Source: Luzula sylvatica (lineage: Eukaryota > Streptophyta > Magnoliopsida > Poales > Juncaceae). Taken from it: a stretch of 64,000 nucleotides of DNA. This document shows positions 25,487 through 39,000 of this stretch, in pieces (the stretch's first letter is position 1; each line of letters starts with the position of its first letter). The DNA is taken from the NCBI GenBank assembly GCA_946800325.1, contig OX326956.1:47043052-47107051 (forward strand). The letters run 5' to 3'. The notes under the pieces are model-generated. The model did no database searches, had not been told where the DNA came from, and saw only the letters and a program-made list of their open reading frames with translations. A program made the position numbers and the translations under genes.

Positions 25487-28400
25487 CAAATTTCACAAAC
25501 ACCAAGAAAGTTTGTTTTTCTATTCAAAATAAGATTTTAACGCTTTGTGGAGCTCAAATAACTTATATTTTGATAATTTGTATCGTATCTTTTACTACGT
25601 AACTTTTCACCATATTTCACAAACACTAAGAAAGTTTGTTTATCGATTCAAAACAAGATTTTAGCGCTTTGAGGAGTTCAAATAACATGTTTTTAGATCA
25701 TTTGTATCGTATCTTTTACTACCTAACTTTTCATCAAATTTCACAAACACCAAGAAAGTTTGTTTTTCGATTCAAAACAAGATTTTAACGCTTTGAGTAG
25801 TTCAAATAACGTGTTTTTAGATCATTTGTATCGTATCTTTTACTACATAACTTTTCACCAAATTTCACAAACACTAAGAAAGTTTGTTTTTCTATTCAAA
25901 ACAAGATTTTAACGCTTTGAGGAGCTCAAATAACTTATATTTAGATAATTTGTATCGTATCTTTTACTACGTAACTTTTCCCCACATTTCACAAACACTA
26001 AGATAGTTTGTTTTTCAATTCAAAACAAGATTTTAGCGCTTTGAGGAGTTCAAATAACATGTTTTTAGATCATTTGTATCGTATCTTTTACTACATAACT
26101 TTTCACCAAATTTCACAAACACTAAGAAAGTTTGTTTTTCGATTCAAAACAAGATTTTAACGCTTTGAGTAGTTCAAATGACGTATTTTTAGATCATTTG
26201 TATCGTATCTTTTACTACATAACTTTTCACCAAATTTCACAAACACTAAGAAAGTTTGTTTTTCGATTCAAAACAAGATTTTAACGCTTTGGGTAGTTCA
26301 AATAACGTGTTTTTAGATCATTTGTATCGTATCTTTTACTACATAACTTTTCACCAAATTTCACAAACACTAAGAAAGTTTGTTTTTCTATTCAAAACAA
26401 GATTTTAACGCTTTGAGGAGCTCAAATAACTTGTTTTTAGATCATTTGTATCGTATCTTTTACTACGTAACTTTTCCCCACATTTCACAAACACTAAGAT
26501 AGTTTGTTTTTCGATTCAAAACAAGATTTTAGCGCTTTGAGGAGTTCAAATAACATGTTTTTAGATCATTTGTATCGTATCTTTTACTACATAACTTTTC
26601 ACCAAATTTCACAAACACAAAGAAAGTTTGTTTTTCGATTCAAAACAAGATTTTAGCGCTTTGAGGAGTTCAAATAACGTGTTTTTAGATCATTTGTATC
26701 GTATCCTTTACTACATAACTTTTCACCAAATTTCACAAACACAAATAAAGTTTGTTTTTCTATTCAAAACAAGATTTTAACGCTTTGAGGTGTTCAAATA
26801 ACGTGTTTTTAGATCATTTGTATCGTATCTTTTACTACATAACTTTTCACCAAATTTCACAAACCCTAATAAAGTTTGTTTTTCGATTCAAAACAAAATT
26901 TTAAAGCTTTGAGTAGTTCAAATGACGTGTTTTTAGATCATTTGTATCGTATCTTTTACTACATAACTTTTTACGAAATTTTACAAACACTAAGAAAGTT
27001 TGTTTTTCGATTCAAAACAAACTTTTAACGCTTTGAGGAGTTCAAATAATGTGATTTTAGATCATTTTTACCGTATCTTTTACTACATAACTTTTAACCA
27101 AATTTCACAAACACTAATAATGTTTGTTTTTCGATTCAAAACAAGATTTTAACACTTTGAGGAGTTCAAATGACGTGTTTTTAGATCATTTGTATCGTAT
27201 CTTTTACTACGTAACTTTTCACCAAATTTCACAAACACTAAGAAAGTTTGTTTTTCGATTCAAAACAAGATTTTTACGCTTTGAGGAGCTCAAATAACGT
27301 GTTTTTAGATCATTTGTATCGTATCCTTTACTACATAACTTTTCACCAAATTTCACAAACAGTAAGAAAGTTTGCTTTTCGATTCAAAACAAGATTTTAA
27401 CGCTTTGAGTAGTTCAAATAACGTGTTTTTAGATCATTTGTATCGTATCTTTTACTACATAACTTTTCACCAAATTTCACAAACACTAAGAAAGTTTGTT
27501 TTTCGATTCAAAACAAGATTTTAACGCTTTCAGTAGTTCAAATAACTTGTTTTTAGATCATTTGTATCGTATCTTTTACTACATAACTTTTCACCAAATT
27601 TCACAAACACTAAGAACGTTTGTTTATCGATTCAAAACAAGATTTTAGCGCTTTGAGGAGTTCAAATAACATGTTTTTAGATCATTTGTATCGTATCTTT
27701 TACTACATAACTTTTTACCAAATTTCACAAACACAAAGAAAGTTTGTTTATCGATTCAAAACAAGATTTTAGCGCTTTGAGGAGTTCAAATAACATGTTT
27801 TTAGATCATTTGTATCGTATCTTTTACTACCTAACTTTTCATCAAATTTCACAAACACCAAGAAAGTTTGTTTTTCGATTCAAAACAAGATTTTAACGCT
27901 TTGAGTAGTTCAAATAACGTGTTTTTAGATCATTTGTATCGTATCTTTTACTACATAACTTTTCACCAAATTTCACAAACACTAAGAAAGTTTGTTTTTC
28001 TATTCAAAACAAGATTTTAACGCTTTGAGGAGCTCAAATAACTTATATTTAGATAATTTGTATCATATCTTTTACTACGTAACTTTTCCCCACATTTCAC
28101 AAACACTAAGATAGTTTGTTTTTCAATTCAAAACAAGATTTTAGCGCTTTGAGGAGTTCAAATAACATGTTTTTAGATCATTTATATCGTATCTTTTACT
28201 ACATAACTTTTCACCAAATTTCACAAACACTAAGAAAGTTTGTTTTTCGATTCAAAACAAGATTTTAACGCTTTGAGTAGTTCAAATGACGTATTTTTAG
28301 ATCATTTGTATCGTATCTTTTACTACATAACTTTTCACCAAATTTCACAAACACTAGGAAAGTTTGTTTTTCGATTCAAAACAAGATTTTAACGCTTTGG

Positions 28401-28642
28401 GTAGTTCAAATAACGTGTTTTTAGATCATTTGTATCGTATCTTTTACTACATAACTTTTCACCAAATTTCACAAACACTAAGAAAGTTTGTTTTTCTATT
28501 CAAAACAAGATTTTAACGCTTTGAGGAGCTCAAATAACTTGTTTTTAGATCATTTGTATCGTATCTTTTACTACGTAACTTTTCCCAACATTTCACAAAC
28601 ACTAAGATAGTTTGTTTTTCGATTCAAAACAAGATTTTAGCG
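25487..28642. repeat. Transition segment: mosaic of blocks shared with regimes B, C and D
   Basis: This stretch joins the 62-unit and 59-unit regimes and has no separate identity. About 25,621-26,870 matches 18,181-19,430 at offset 7,440 (60 units). About 25,130-27,960 matches about 48,071-50,901 (offset 22,941, 185 units plus one base) and therefore also 55,511-58,341. From 27,376 it begins the 45-unit match to 32,956. The TTTTTACGAAATTTTAC unit first seen at 1,923 and 8,245 returns here at 26,968. Private changes include GCTTTGTGGAGCTC near 25,545 and ATATTTTGATAATTTG near 25,566. Confidence 0.8.
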
Positions 28643-31600
28643 CTTTGAGGAGTTCAAATAACATGTTTTTAGATCATTTGTATCGTATCTTTTACTACAT
28701 AACTTTTCACCAAATTTCACAAACACAAAGAAAGTTTGTTTTTCAATTCAAAACAAGATTTTAGCGCTTTGAGGAGTTCAAAATAACGTGTTTTTAGATC
28801 ATTTGTATCGTATCCTTTACTACATAACTTTTCACCAAATTTCACAAACCCTAATAAAGTTTGTTTTTCTATTCAAAACAAGATTTTAACGCTTTGAGGT
28901 GTTCAAATTACGTGTTTTTAGATCATTTGTATTGTATCTTTTACTACATAACTTTTCACCAAATTTCACAAACCCTAATAAAGTTTGTTTTTCGATTCAA
29001 AACACACTTTTAGCGCTTTCAGGAGTTCAAATAACGTGTTTTTAGATCATTTGTATCATATATTTTACTACATAATTTTTCACCAAATTTCACAAACACT
29101 AAGAAAGTTTGTTTTTCGATTCAAAACAAGATTTTAACGCTTTGATGAGCTCAAATAACTTGTTTTTAGATCATTTGTATCGTATCTTTTACTACATAAC
29201 TTTTCACCAAATTTTACAAACACTAAGAAAGTTTGCTTTTCGATTCAAAATAAGATTTTAGCGCTTTGAGGAGTTCAAATAACATGTTTTTAGATAATTT
29301 GTATCGTATCTTTTACTACATAACTTTTCCCCACATTTCACAAACACTAAGATAGTTTGTTTTTTGATTCAATACAAGATTTTAGCACTTTGAGGAGTTC
29401 AAATAACATGTTTTTAGATCATTTGTATCGTATCTTTTACTACATAACTTTTCACCAAATTTCACAAACACAAAGGAAGTTTGTTTTTCGATTCAAAACA
29501 AGATTTTAACGCTTTGAGTAGTTCAAATGACGTGTTTTTAGATCATTTGTATCGTATCTTTTACTACATAACTTTTCACCAAATTTCACAAACACTAAGA
29601 TAGTTTGTTTTTTGATTCAAAACAAGATTTTAACATTTTGAGGAGCTCAAAAAACTTATTTTTAGATCATTTGTATCGTATCTTTTACTACGTAACTTTT
29701 CCCCACATTTCACAAACACTAAGATAGTTTGTTTTTTGATTCAAAACAAGATTTTAGCACTTTGAGGAGTTCAAATAACATGTTTTTAGATCATTTGTAT
29801 CGTATCTTTTACTACATAACTTTTCACCAAATTTCACAAACACAAAGGAAGTTTGTTTTTCGATTCAAAACAAGATTTTAACGCTTTGAGTAGTTCAAAT
29901 GACGTGTTTTTAGATCATTTGTATCGTATCTTTTACTACATAACTTTTCACCAAATTTCACAAACACTAAGAAAGTGTGTTTTTCGATTCAAAACAAGAT
30001 TTTAACGCTTTGAGTAGTTCAAATAACGTGTTTTTCGATCTTTTGTACCGTATCCTTTGCTACATAACTTTTCACCAAATTTCACGAACACTAAGAAAGT
30101 TTGTTTTTCGATTCAAAACAAGATTTTAACGCCTTGAGTAGTTCAAATAACGTGTTTTTAGATCATTTATATCGTATCTTTTACTACATAATTTTTCACC
30201 AAATTTCACAAACACTAAGAAAGTTTGTTTTTCGATTCAAAACAAGATTTTAACGCTTTGAGTAGTTCAAATAACGTGTTTTTAGATCATTTGTATCGTA
30301 TCTTTTACTACATAACTTTTCACCAAATTTCACAAACACTAAGAAAGTTTGTTTTTCTATTCAAAACAAGATTTTAGCACTTTGAGGAGTTCAAATAACA
30401 TGTTTTTAGATCATTTGTATCGTATCTTTTACTACATAACTTTTCACCAAATTTCACAAACACAAAGGAAGTTTGTTTTTCGAATCAAAACAAGATTTTA
30501 ACGCTTTGAGTAGTTCAAATGACGTGTTTTTAGATCATTTGTATCGTATCTTTTACTACATAACTTTTCACCAAATTTCACAAACACAAAGAAAGTTTGT
30601 TTTTCGATTCAAAACACACTTTTAACGCTTTGAGGAGTTCAAATAACGTGATTTTAGATCTTTTGTATCGTATCCTTTGCTACATAACTTTTCACCAAAT
30701 TTCACAAACAGTAAGAAAGTTTGTTTTTCGATTCAAAACAAGATTTTAACGCCTTGAGTAGTTCAAATAACGTGTTTTTAGATCATTTATATCGTATCTT
30801 TTACTACATAACTTTTCACCAAATTTCACAAACACTAAGAAAGTTTGTTTTTTTATTGAAAACAAGATTTTAACGCTTTGAGGAGTTCAAATAACGTGTT
30901 TTTAGATCATTTTTATCGTATCTTTTACTACATAACTTTTCACCAAATTTCACAAACACTAAGAAAGTTTGTTTTTCGATTCAAAACAAGATTTTAAAGG
31001 TTTGAGGAGTTCAAATATACTGTTTTTAGATCATTTGTATCGTATCTTTTACTACATAACTTTTCACCAAATTTCACAAACACTAAGAAAGTTTGCTTTT
31101 CGATTCAAAACAAGATTTTAACGCTTTGAGGAGTTCAAATTACGTGTTTTAGATCATTTGTATCGTATCCTTTACTACATAACTTTTCACCAAATTTCAC
31201 AAACACAAATAAAGTTTGTTTTTCTATTCAAAACAAGATTTTAACGCTTTGAGGTGTTCAAATAACGTGTTTTTAGATCATTTGTATCGTATCTTTTACT
31301 ACATAACTTTTCACCAAATTTCACAAACCCTAATAAAGTTTGTTTTTCGATTCAAAACACACTTTTAACGCTTTCAGGAGTTCAAATAACGTGTTTTTAG
31401 ATCATTTGTATCATATATTTTACAACATAATTTTTCACCAAATTTCACAAACACTAAGAAAGTTTGTTTTTCGATTCAAAACAAGATTTTAACGCTTTGA
31501 GGAGCTCAAATAACTTGTTTTTAGATCATTTGTATCGTATCTTTTACTACATAACTTTTCACTAAATTTCACAAACACTAAGAAAGTTTGCTTTTCGATT

Positions 31601-34600
31601 CAAAATAAGATTTTAGCGCTTTGAGGAGTTCAAATAACATGTTTTTAGATCATTTGTATCGTATCTTTTACTACATAACTTTTCACCAAATTTCACAAAC
31701 ACTAAGAAAATTTGTTTTTCGATTCAAAACAAGATTTTAACGCTTTGAGTAGTTCAAATAACGTGTTTTTAGATCATTTGTATCGTATCTTTTACTACAT
31801 AACTTTTCACCAAATTTCACAAACACTAAGAAAGTTTGTTTTTCGATTCAAAACAAGATTTTAGCGCTTTGAGGAGTTCAAATAACATGTTTTTGGATCA
31901 TTTGTATCGTATCTTTTACTACATAACTTTTCACCAAATTTCACAAACACTAAGAAATATTGTTTTTCGATTCAAACCAAAATTTTAACGATTTGAGTAG
32001 TTCAAATGACGTGTTTTTAGATCATTTGTATCGTATCTTTTACTACATAACTTTTCACCAAATTTCACAAACACTAAGAAAGTTTGTTTTTCGATTAAAA
32101 ACAAGATTTTAACGCTTTGAGGAGCTCAAATAACTTGTTTTTAGATCATTTGTATCGTATCTTTTAGTACGTAACTTTTCACCAAATTTCACAAACACTA
32201 AGAAAGTTTGTTTATCGATTCAAAACAAGATTTTAGCGCTTTGAGGAGTTCAAATGACATGTTTTTAGATCATTTGTATCGTATCTTTTACTACCTAACT
32301 TTTCATCAAATTTCACAAACACCAAGAAAGTTTGTTTTTCGATTCAAAACAAGATTTTAACGCTTTGAGTAGTTCAAATAACGTGTTTTTAGATCATTTG
32401 TATCGTATCTTTTACTACATAACTTTTCACCAAATTTAACAAACTCTAAGAAAGTTTGTTTTTCTATTCAAAATAAGATTTTAACGCTTTGAGGAGCTCA
32501 AATAACTTATATTTAGATAATTTGTATCGTATCTTTTACTACGTAACTTTTCACCAAATTTCACAAACACTAAGAAAGTTTGTTTATCGATTCAAAACAA
32601 GATTTTAGCGCTTTGAGGAGTTCAAATAACATGTTTTTAGATCATTTGTATCGTATCTTTTACTAGCTAACTTTTCATCAAATTTCACAAACACCAAGAA
32701 AGTTTGTTTTTCGATTCAAAACAAGATTTTAACGCTTTGAGTAGTTCAAATAACGTGTTTTTAGATCATTTGTATCGTATCTTTTACTACATAACTTTTC
32801 ACCAAATTTCACAAACACTAAGAAAGTTTGTTTTTCTATTCAAAACAAGATTTTAACGCTTTGAGGAGCTCAAATAACTTGTTTTTAGATCATTTGTATC
32901 GTATCTTTTACTAGCTAACTTTTCATCAAATTTCACAAACACCAAGAAAGTTTGTTTTTCGATTCAAAACAAGATTTTAACGCTTTGAGTAGTTCAAATA
33001 ACGTGTTTTTAGATCATTTGTATCGTATCTTTTACTACATAACTTTTCACCAAATTTCACAAACACTAAGAAAGTTTGTTTTTCGATTCAAAACAAGATT
33101 TTAACGCTTTCAGTAGTTCAAATAACTTGTTTTTAGATCATTTGTATCGTATCTTTTACTACATAACTTTTCACCAAATTTCACAAACACTAAGAACGTT
33201 TGTTTATCGATTCAAAACAAGATTTTAGCGCTTTGAGGAGTTCAAATAACATGTTTTTAGATCATTTGTATCGTATCTTTTACTACATAACTTTTTACCA
33301 AATTTCACAAACCCAAAGAAAGTTTGTTTATCGATTCAAAACAAGATTTTAGCGCTTTGAGGAGTTCAAATAACATGTTTTTAGATCATTTGTATCGTAT
33401 CTTTTACTACCTAACTTTTCATCAAATTTCACAAACACCAAGAAAGTTTGTTTTTCGATTCAAAACAAGATTTTAACGCTTTGAGTAGTTCAAATAACGT
33501 GTTTTTAGATCATTTGTATCGTATCTTTTACTACATAACTTTTCACCAAATTTCACAAACACTAAGAAAGTTTGTTTTTCTATTCAAAACAAGATTTTAA
33601 CGCTTTGAGGAGCTCAAATAACTTATATTTAGATAATTTGTATCATATCTTTTACTACGTAACTTTTCCCCACATTTCACAAACACTAAGATAGTTTGTT
33701 TTTCAATTCAAAACAAGATTTTAGCGCTTTGAGGAGTTCAAATAACATGTTTTTAGATCATTTATATCGTATCTTTTACTACATAACTTTTCACCAAATT
33801 TCACAAACACTAAGAAAGTTTGTTTTTCGATTCAAAACAAGATTTTAACGCTTTGAGTAGTTCAAATGACGTATTTTTAGATCATTTGTATCGTATCTTT
33901 TACTACATAACTTTTCACCAAATTTCACAAACACTAGGAAAGTTTGTTTTTCGATTCAAAACAAGATTTTAACGCTTTGGGTAGTTCAAATAACGTGTTT
34001 TTAGATCATTTGTATCGTATCTTTTACTACATAACTTTTCACCAAATTTCACAAACACTAAGAAAGTTTGTTTTTCTATTCAAAACAAGGTTTTAACGCT
34101 TTGAGGAGCTCAAATAACTTGTTTTTAGATCATTTGTATCGTATCTTTTACTACGTAACTTTTCCCAACATTTCACAAACACTAAGATAGTTTGTTTTTC
34201 GATTCAAAACAAGATTTTAGCGCTTTGAGGAGTTCAAATAACATGTTTTTAGATCATTTGTATCGTATCTTTTACTACATAACTTTTCACCAAATTTCAC
34301 AAACACAAAGAAAGTTTGTTTTTCAATTCAAAACAAGATTTTAGCGCTTTGAGGAGTTCAAAATAACGTGTTTTTAGATCATTTGTATCGTATCCTTTAC
34401 TACATAACTTTTCACCAAATTTCACAAACACAAATAAAGTTTGTTTTTCTATTCAAAACAAGATTTTAACGCTTTGAGGTGTTCAAATTACGTGTTTTTA
34501 GATCATTTGTATTGTATCTTTTACTACATAACTTTTCACCAAATTTCACAAACCCTAATAAAGTTTGTTTTTCGATTCAAAACACACTTTTAGCGCTTTC

Positions 34601-35959
34601 AGGAGTTCAAATAACGTGTTTTTAGATCATTTGTATCATATATTTTACTACATAATTTTTCACCAAATTTCACAAACACTAAGAAAGTTTGTTTTTCGAT
34701 TCAAAACAAGATTTTAACGCTTTGATGAGCTCAAATAACTTGTTTTTAGATCATTTGTATCGTATCTTTTACTACATAACTTTTCACCAAATTTTACAAA
34801 CACTAAGAAAGTTTGCTTTTCGATTCAAAATAAGATTTTAGCGCTTTGAGGAGTTCAAATAACATGTTTTTAGATAATTTGTATCGTATCTTTTACTACA
34901 TAACTTTTCCCCACATTTCACAAACACTAAGATAGTTTGTTTTTTGATTCAATACAAGATTTTAGCACTTTGAGGAGTTCAAATAACATGTTTTTAGATC
35001 ATTTGTATCGTATCTTTTACTACATAACTTTTCACCAAATTTCACAAACACAAAGGAAGTTTGTTTTTCGATTCAAAACAAGATTTTAACGCTTTGAGTA
35101 GTTCAAATGACGTGTTTTTAGATCATTTGTATCGTATCTTTTACTACATAACTTTTCACCAAATTTCACAAACACTAAGATAGTTTGTTTTTTGATTCAA
35201 AACAAGATTTTAACATTTTGAGGAGCTCAAAAAACTTATTTTTAGATCATTTGTATCGTATCTTTTACTACGTAACTTTTCCCCACATTTCACAAACACT
35301 AAGATAGTTTGTTTTTTGATTCAAAACAAGATTTTAGCACTTTGAGGAGTTCAAATAACATGTTTTTAGATCATTTGTATCGTATCTTTTACTACATAAC
35401 TTTTCACCAAATTTCACAAACACAAAGGAAGTTTGTTTTTCGATTCAAAACAAGATTTTAACGCTTTGAGTAGTTCAAATGACGTGTTTTTAGATCATTT
35501 GTATCGTATCTTTTACTACATAACTTTTCACCAAATTTCACAAACACTAAGAAAGTGTGTTTTTCGATTCAAAACAAGATTTTAACACTTTGAGTAGTTC
35601 AAATAACGTGTTTTTCGATCTTTTGTACCGTATCCTTTGCTACATAACTTTTCACCAAATTTCACGAACACTAAGAAAGTTTGTTTTTCGATTCAAAACA
35701 AGATTTTAACGCCTTGAGTAGTTCAAATAACGTGTTTTTAGATCATTTATATCGTATCTTTTACTACATAATTTTTCACCAAATTTCACAAACACTAAGA
35801 AAGTTTGTTTTTCGATTCAAAACAAGATTTTAACGCTTTGAGTAGTTCAAATAACGTGTTTTTAGATCATTTGTATCGTATCTTTTACTACATAACTTTT
35901 CACCAAATTTCACAAACACTAAGAAAGTTTGTTTTTCTATTCAAAACAAGATTTTAGCA
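28643..35959. repeat. 59-unit higher-order repeat, copy 1 (regime C)
   Basis: This matches 35,960-43,276 at an offset of 7,317, which is 59 x 124 plus one. The extra base is explained by three private indels per interval: AAAATAAC insertions at 28,780 and 34,360, and a GTGTTTTAG deletion at 31,147. Inside the copy, 27,376-30,467 is repeated at 32,956-36,047 (offset 5,580, 45 units), so the copy itself ends with a duplicate of its own start region. Differences seen between the 45-unit arms include CACAAAG/CCCAAAG (27,732 and 33,312 region), CAAGATT/CAAGGTT near 34,090, and ACCCTAATAAAG/ACACAAATAAAG near 28,850 and 34,430. Confidence 0.88.
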
Positions 35960-36047
35960 CTTTGAGGAGTTCAAATAACATGTTTTTAGATCATTTGTAT
36001 CGTATCTTTTACTACATAACTTTTCACCAAATTTCACAAACACAAAG
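32956..36047. repeat. 45-unit-spaced duplicate of 27,376-30,467
   Basis: This 3.09-kb segment repeats 27,376-30,467 at an offset of exactly 5,580 (45 x 124). A third copy follows at about 40,273-43,364. Boundaries are sharp: TTTGCTTTTC at 27,371 against TTTGTTTTTC at 32,951 on the left, and AAAGGAAG near 30,465 against AAAGAAAG near 36,045 on the right. The right boundary coincides with the 59-unit junction, so the two rearrangements are linked. Confidence 0.82.
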
Positions 36048-39000
36048 AAAGTTTGTTTTTCAATTCAAAACAAGATTTTAGCGCTTTGAGGAGTTCAAAA
36101 TAACGTGTTTTTAGATCATTTGTATCGTATCCTTTACTACATAACTTTTCACCAAATTTCACAAACACAAATAAAGTTTGTTTTTCTATTCAAAACAAGA
36201 TTTTAACGCTTTGAGGTGTTCAAATTACGTGTTTTTAGATCATTTGTATTGTATCTTTTACTACATAACTTTTCACCAAATTTCACAAACCCTAATAAAG
36301 TTTGTTTTTCGATTCAAAACACACTTTTAGCGCTTTCAGGAGTTCAAATAACGTGTTTTTAGATCATTTGTATCATATATTTTACTACATAATTTTTCAC
36401 CAAATTTCACAAACACTAAGAAAGTTTGTTTTTCGATTCAAAACAAGATTTTAACGCTTTGATGAGCTCAAATAACTTGTTTTTAGATCATTTGTATCGT
36501 ATCTTTTACTACATAACTTTTCACCAAATTTTACAAACACTAAGAAAGTTTGCTTTTCGATTCAAAATAAGATTTTAGCGCTTTGAGGAGTTCAAATAAC
36601 ATGTTTTTAGATAATTTGTATCGTATCTTTTACTACATAACTTTTCCCCACATTTCACAAACACTAAGATAGTTTGTTTTTTGATTCAATACAAGATTTT
36701 AGCACTTTGAGGAGTTCAAATAACATGTTTTTAGATCATTTGTATCGTATCTTTTACTACATAACTTTTCACCAAATTTCACAAACACAAAGGAAGTTTG
36801 TTTTTCGATTCAAAACAAGATTTTAACGCTTTGAGTAGTTCAAATGACGTGTTTTTAGATCATTTGTATCGTATCTTTTACTACATAACTTTTCACCAAA
36901 TTTCACAAACACTAAGATAGTTTGTTTTTTGATTCAAAACAAGATTTTAACATTTTGAGGAGCTCAAAAAACTTATTTTTAGATCATTTGTATCGTATCT
37001 TTTACTACGTAACTTTTCCCCACATTTCACAAACACTAAGATAGTTTGTTTTTTGATTCAAAACAAGATTTTAGCACTTTGAGGAGTTCAAATAACATGT
37101 TTTTAGATCATTTGTATCGTATCTTTTACTACATAACTTTTCACCAAATTTCACAAACACAAAGGAAGTTTGTTTTTCGATTCAAAACAAGATTTTAACG
37201 CTTTGAGTAGTTCAAATGACGTGTTTTTAGATCATTTGTATCGTATCTTTTACTACATAACTTTTCACCAAATTTCACAAACACTAAGAAAGTGTGTTTT
37301 TCGATTCAAAACAAGATTTTAACGCTTTGAGTAGTTCAAATAACGTGTTTTTCGATCTTTTGTACCGTATCCTTTGCTACATAACTTTTCACCAAATTTC
37401 ACGAACACTAAGAAAGTTTGTTTTTCGATTCAAAACAAGATTTTAACGCCTTGAGTAGTTCAAATAACGTGTTTTTAGATCATTTATATCGTATCTTTTA
37501 CTACATAATTTTTCACCAAATTTCACAAACACTAAGAAAGTTTGTTTTTCGATTCAAAACAAGATTTTAACGCTTTGAGTAGTTCAAATAACGTGTTTTT
37601 AGATCATTTGTATCGTATCTTTTACTACATAACTTTTCACCAAATTTCACAAACACTAAGAAAGTTTGTTTTTCTATTCAAAACAAGATTTTAGCACTTT
37701 GAGGAGTTCAAATAACATGTTTTTAGATCATTTGTATCGTATCTTTTACTACATAACTTTTCACCAAATTTCACAAACACAAAGGAAGTTTGTTTTTCGA
37801 ATCAAAACAAGATTTTAACGCTTTGAGTAGTTCAAATGACGTGTTTTTAGATCATTTGTATCGTATCTTTTACTACATAACTTTTCACCAAATTTCACAA
37901 ACACAAAGAAAGTTTGTTTTTCGATTCAAAACACACTTTTAACGCTTTGAGGAGTTCAAATAACGTGATTTTAGATCTTTTGTATCGTATCCTTTGCTAC
38001 ATAACTTTTCACCAAATTTCACAAACAGTAAGAAAGTTTGTTTTTCGATTCAAAACAAGATTTTAACGCCTTGAGTAGTTCAAATAACGTGTTTTTAGAT
38101 CATTTATATCGTATCTTTTACTACATAACTTTTCACCAAATTTCACAAACACTAAGAAAGTTTGTTTTTTTATTGAAAACAAGATTTTAACGCTTTGAGG
38201 AGTTCAAATAACGTGTTTTTAGATCATTTTTATCGTATCTTTTACTACATAACTTTTCACCAAATTTCACAAACACTAAGAAAGTTTGTTTTTCGATTCA
38301 AAACAAGATTTTAAAGGTTTGAGGAGTTCAAATATACTGTTTTTAGATCATTTGTATCGTATCTTTTACTACATAACTTTTCACCAAATTTCACAAACAC
38401 TAAGAAAGTTTGCTTTTCGATTCAAAACAAGATTTTAACGCTTTGAGGAGTTCAAATTACGTGTTTTAGATCATTTGTATCGTATCCTTTACTACATAAC
38501 TTTTCACCAAATTTCACAAACACAAATAAAGTTTGTTTTTCTATTCAAAACAAGATTTTAACGCTTTGAGGTGTTCAAATAACGTGTTTTTAGATCATTT
38601 GTATCGTATCTTTTACTACATAACTTTTCACCAAATTTCACAAACCCTAATAAAGTTTGTTTTTCGATTCAAAACACACTTTTAACGCTTTCAGGAGTTC
38701 AAATAACGTGTTTTTAGATCATTTGTATCATATATTTTACAACATAATTTTTCACCAAATTTCACAAACACTAAGAAAGTTTGTTTTTCGATTCAAAACA
38801 AGATTTTAACGCTTTGAGGAGCTCAAATAACTTGTTTTTAGATCATTTGTATCGTATCTTTTACTACATAACTTTTCACTAAATTTCACAAACACTAAGA
38901 AAGTTTGCTTTTCGATTCAAAATAAGATTTTAGCGCTTTGAGGAGTTCAAATAACATGTTTTTAGATCATTTGTATCGTATCTTTTACTACATAACTTTT

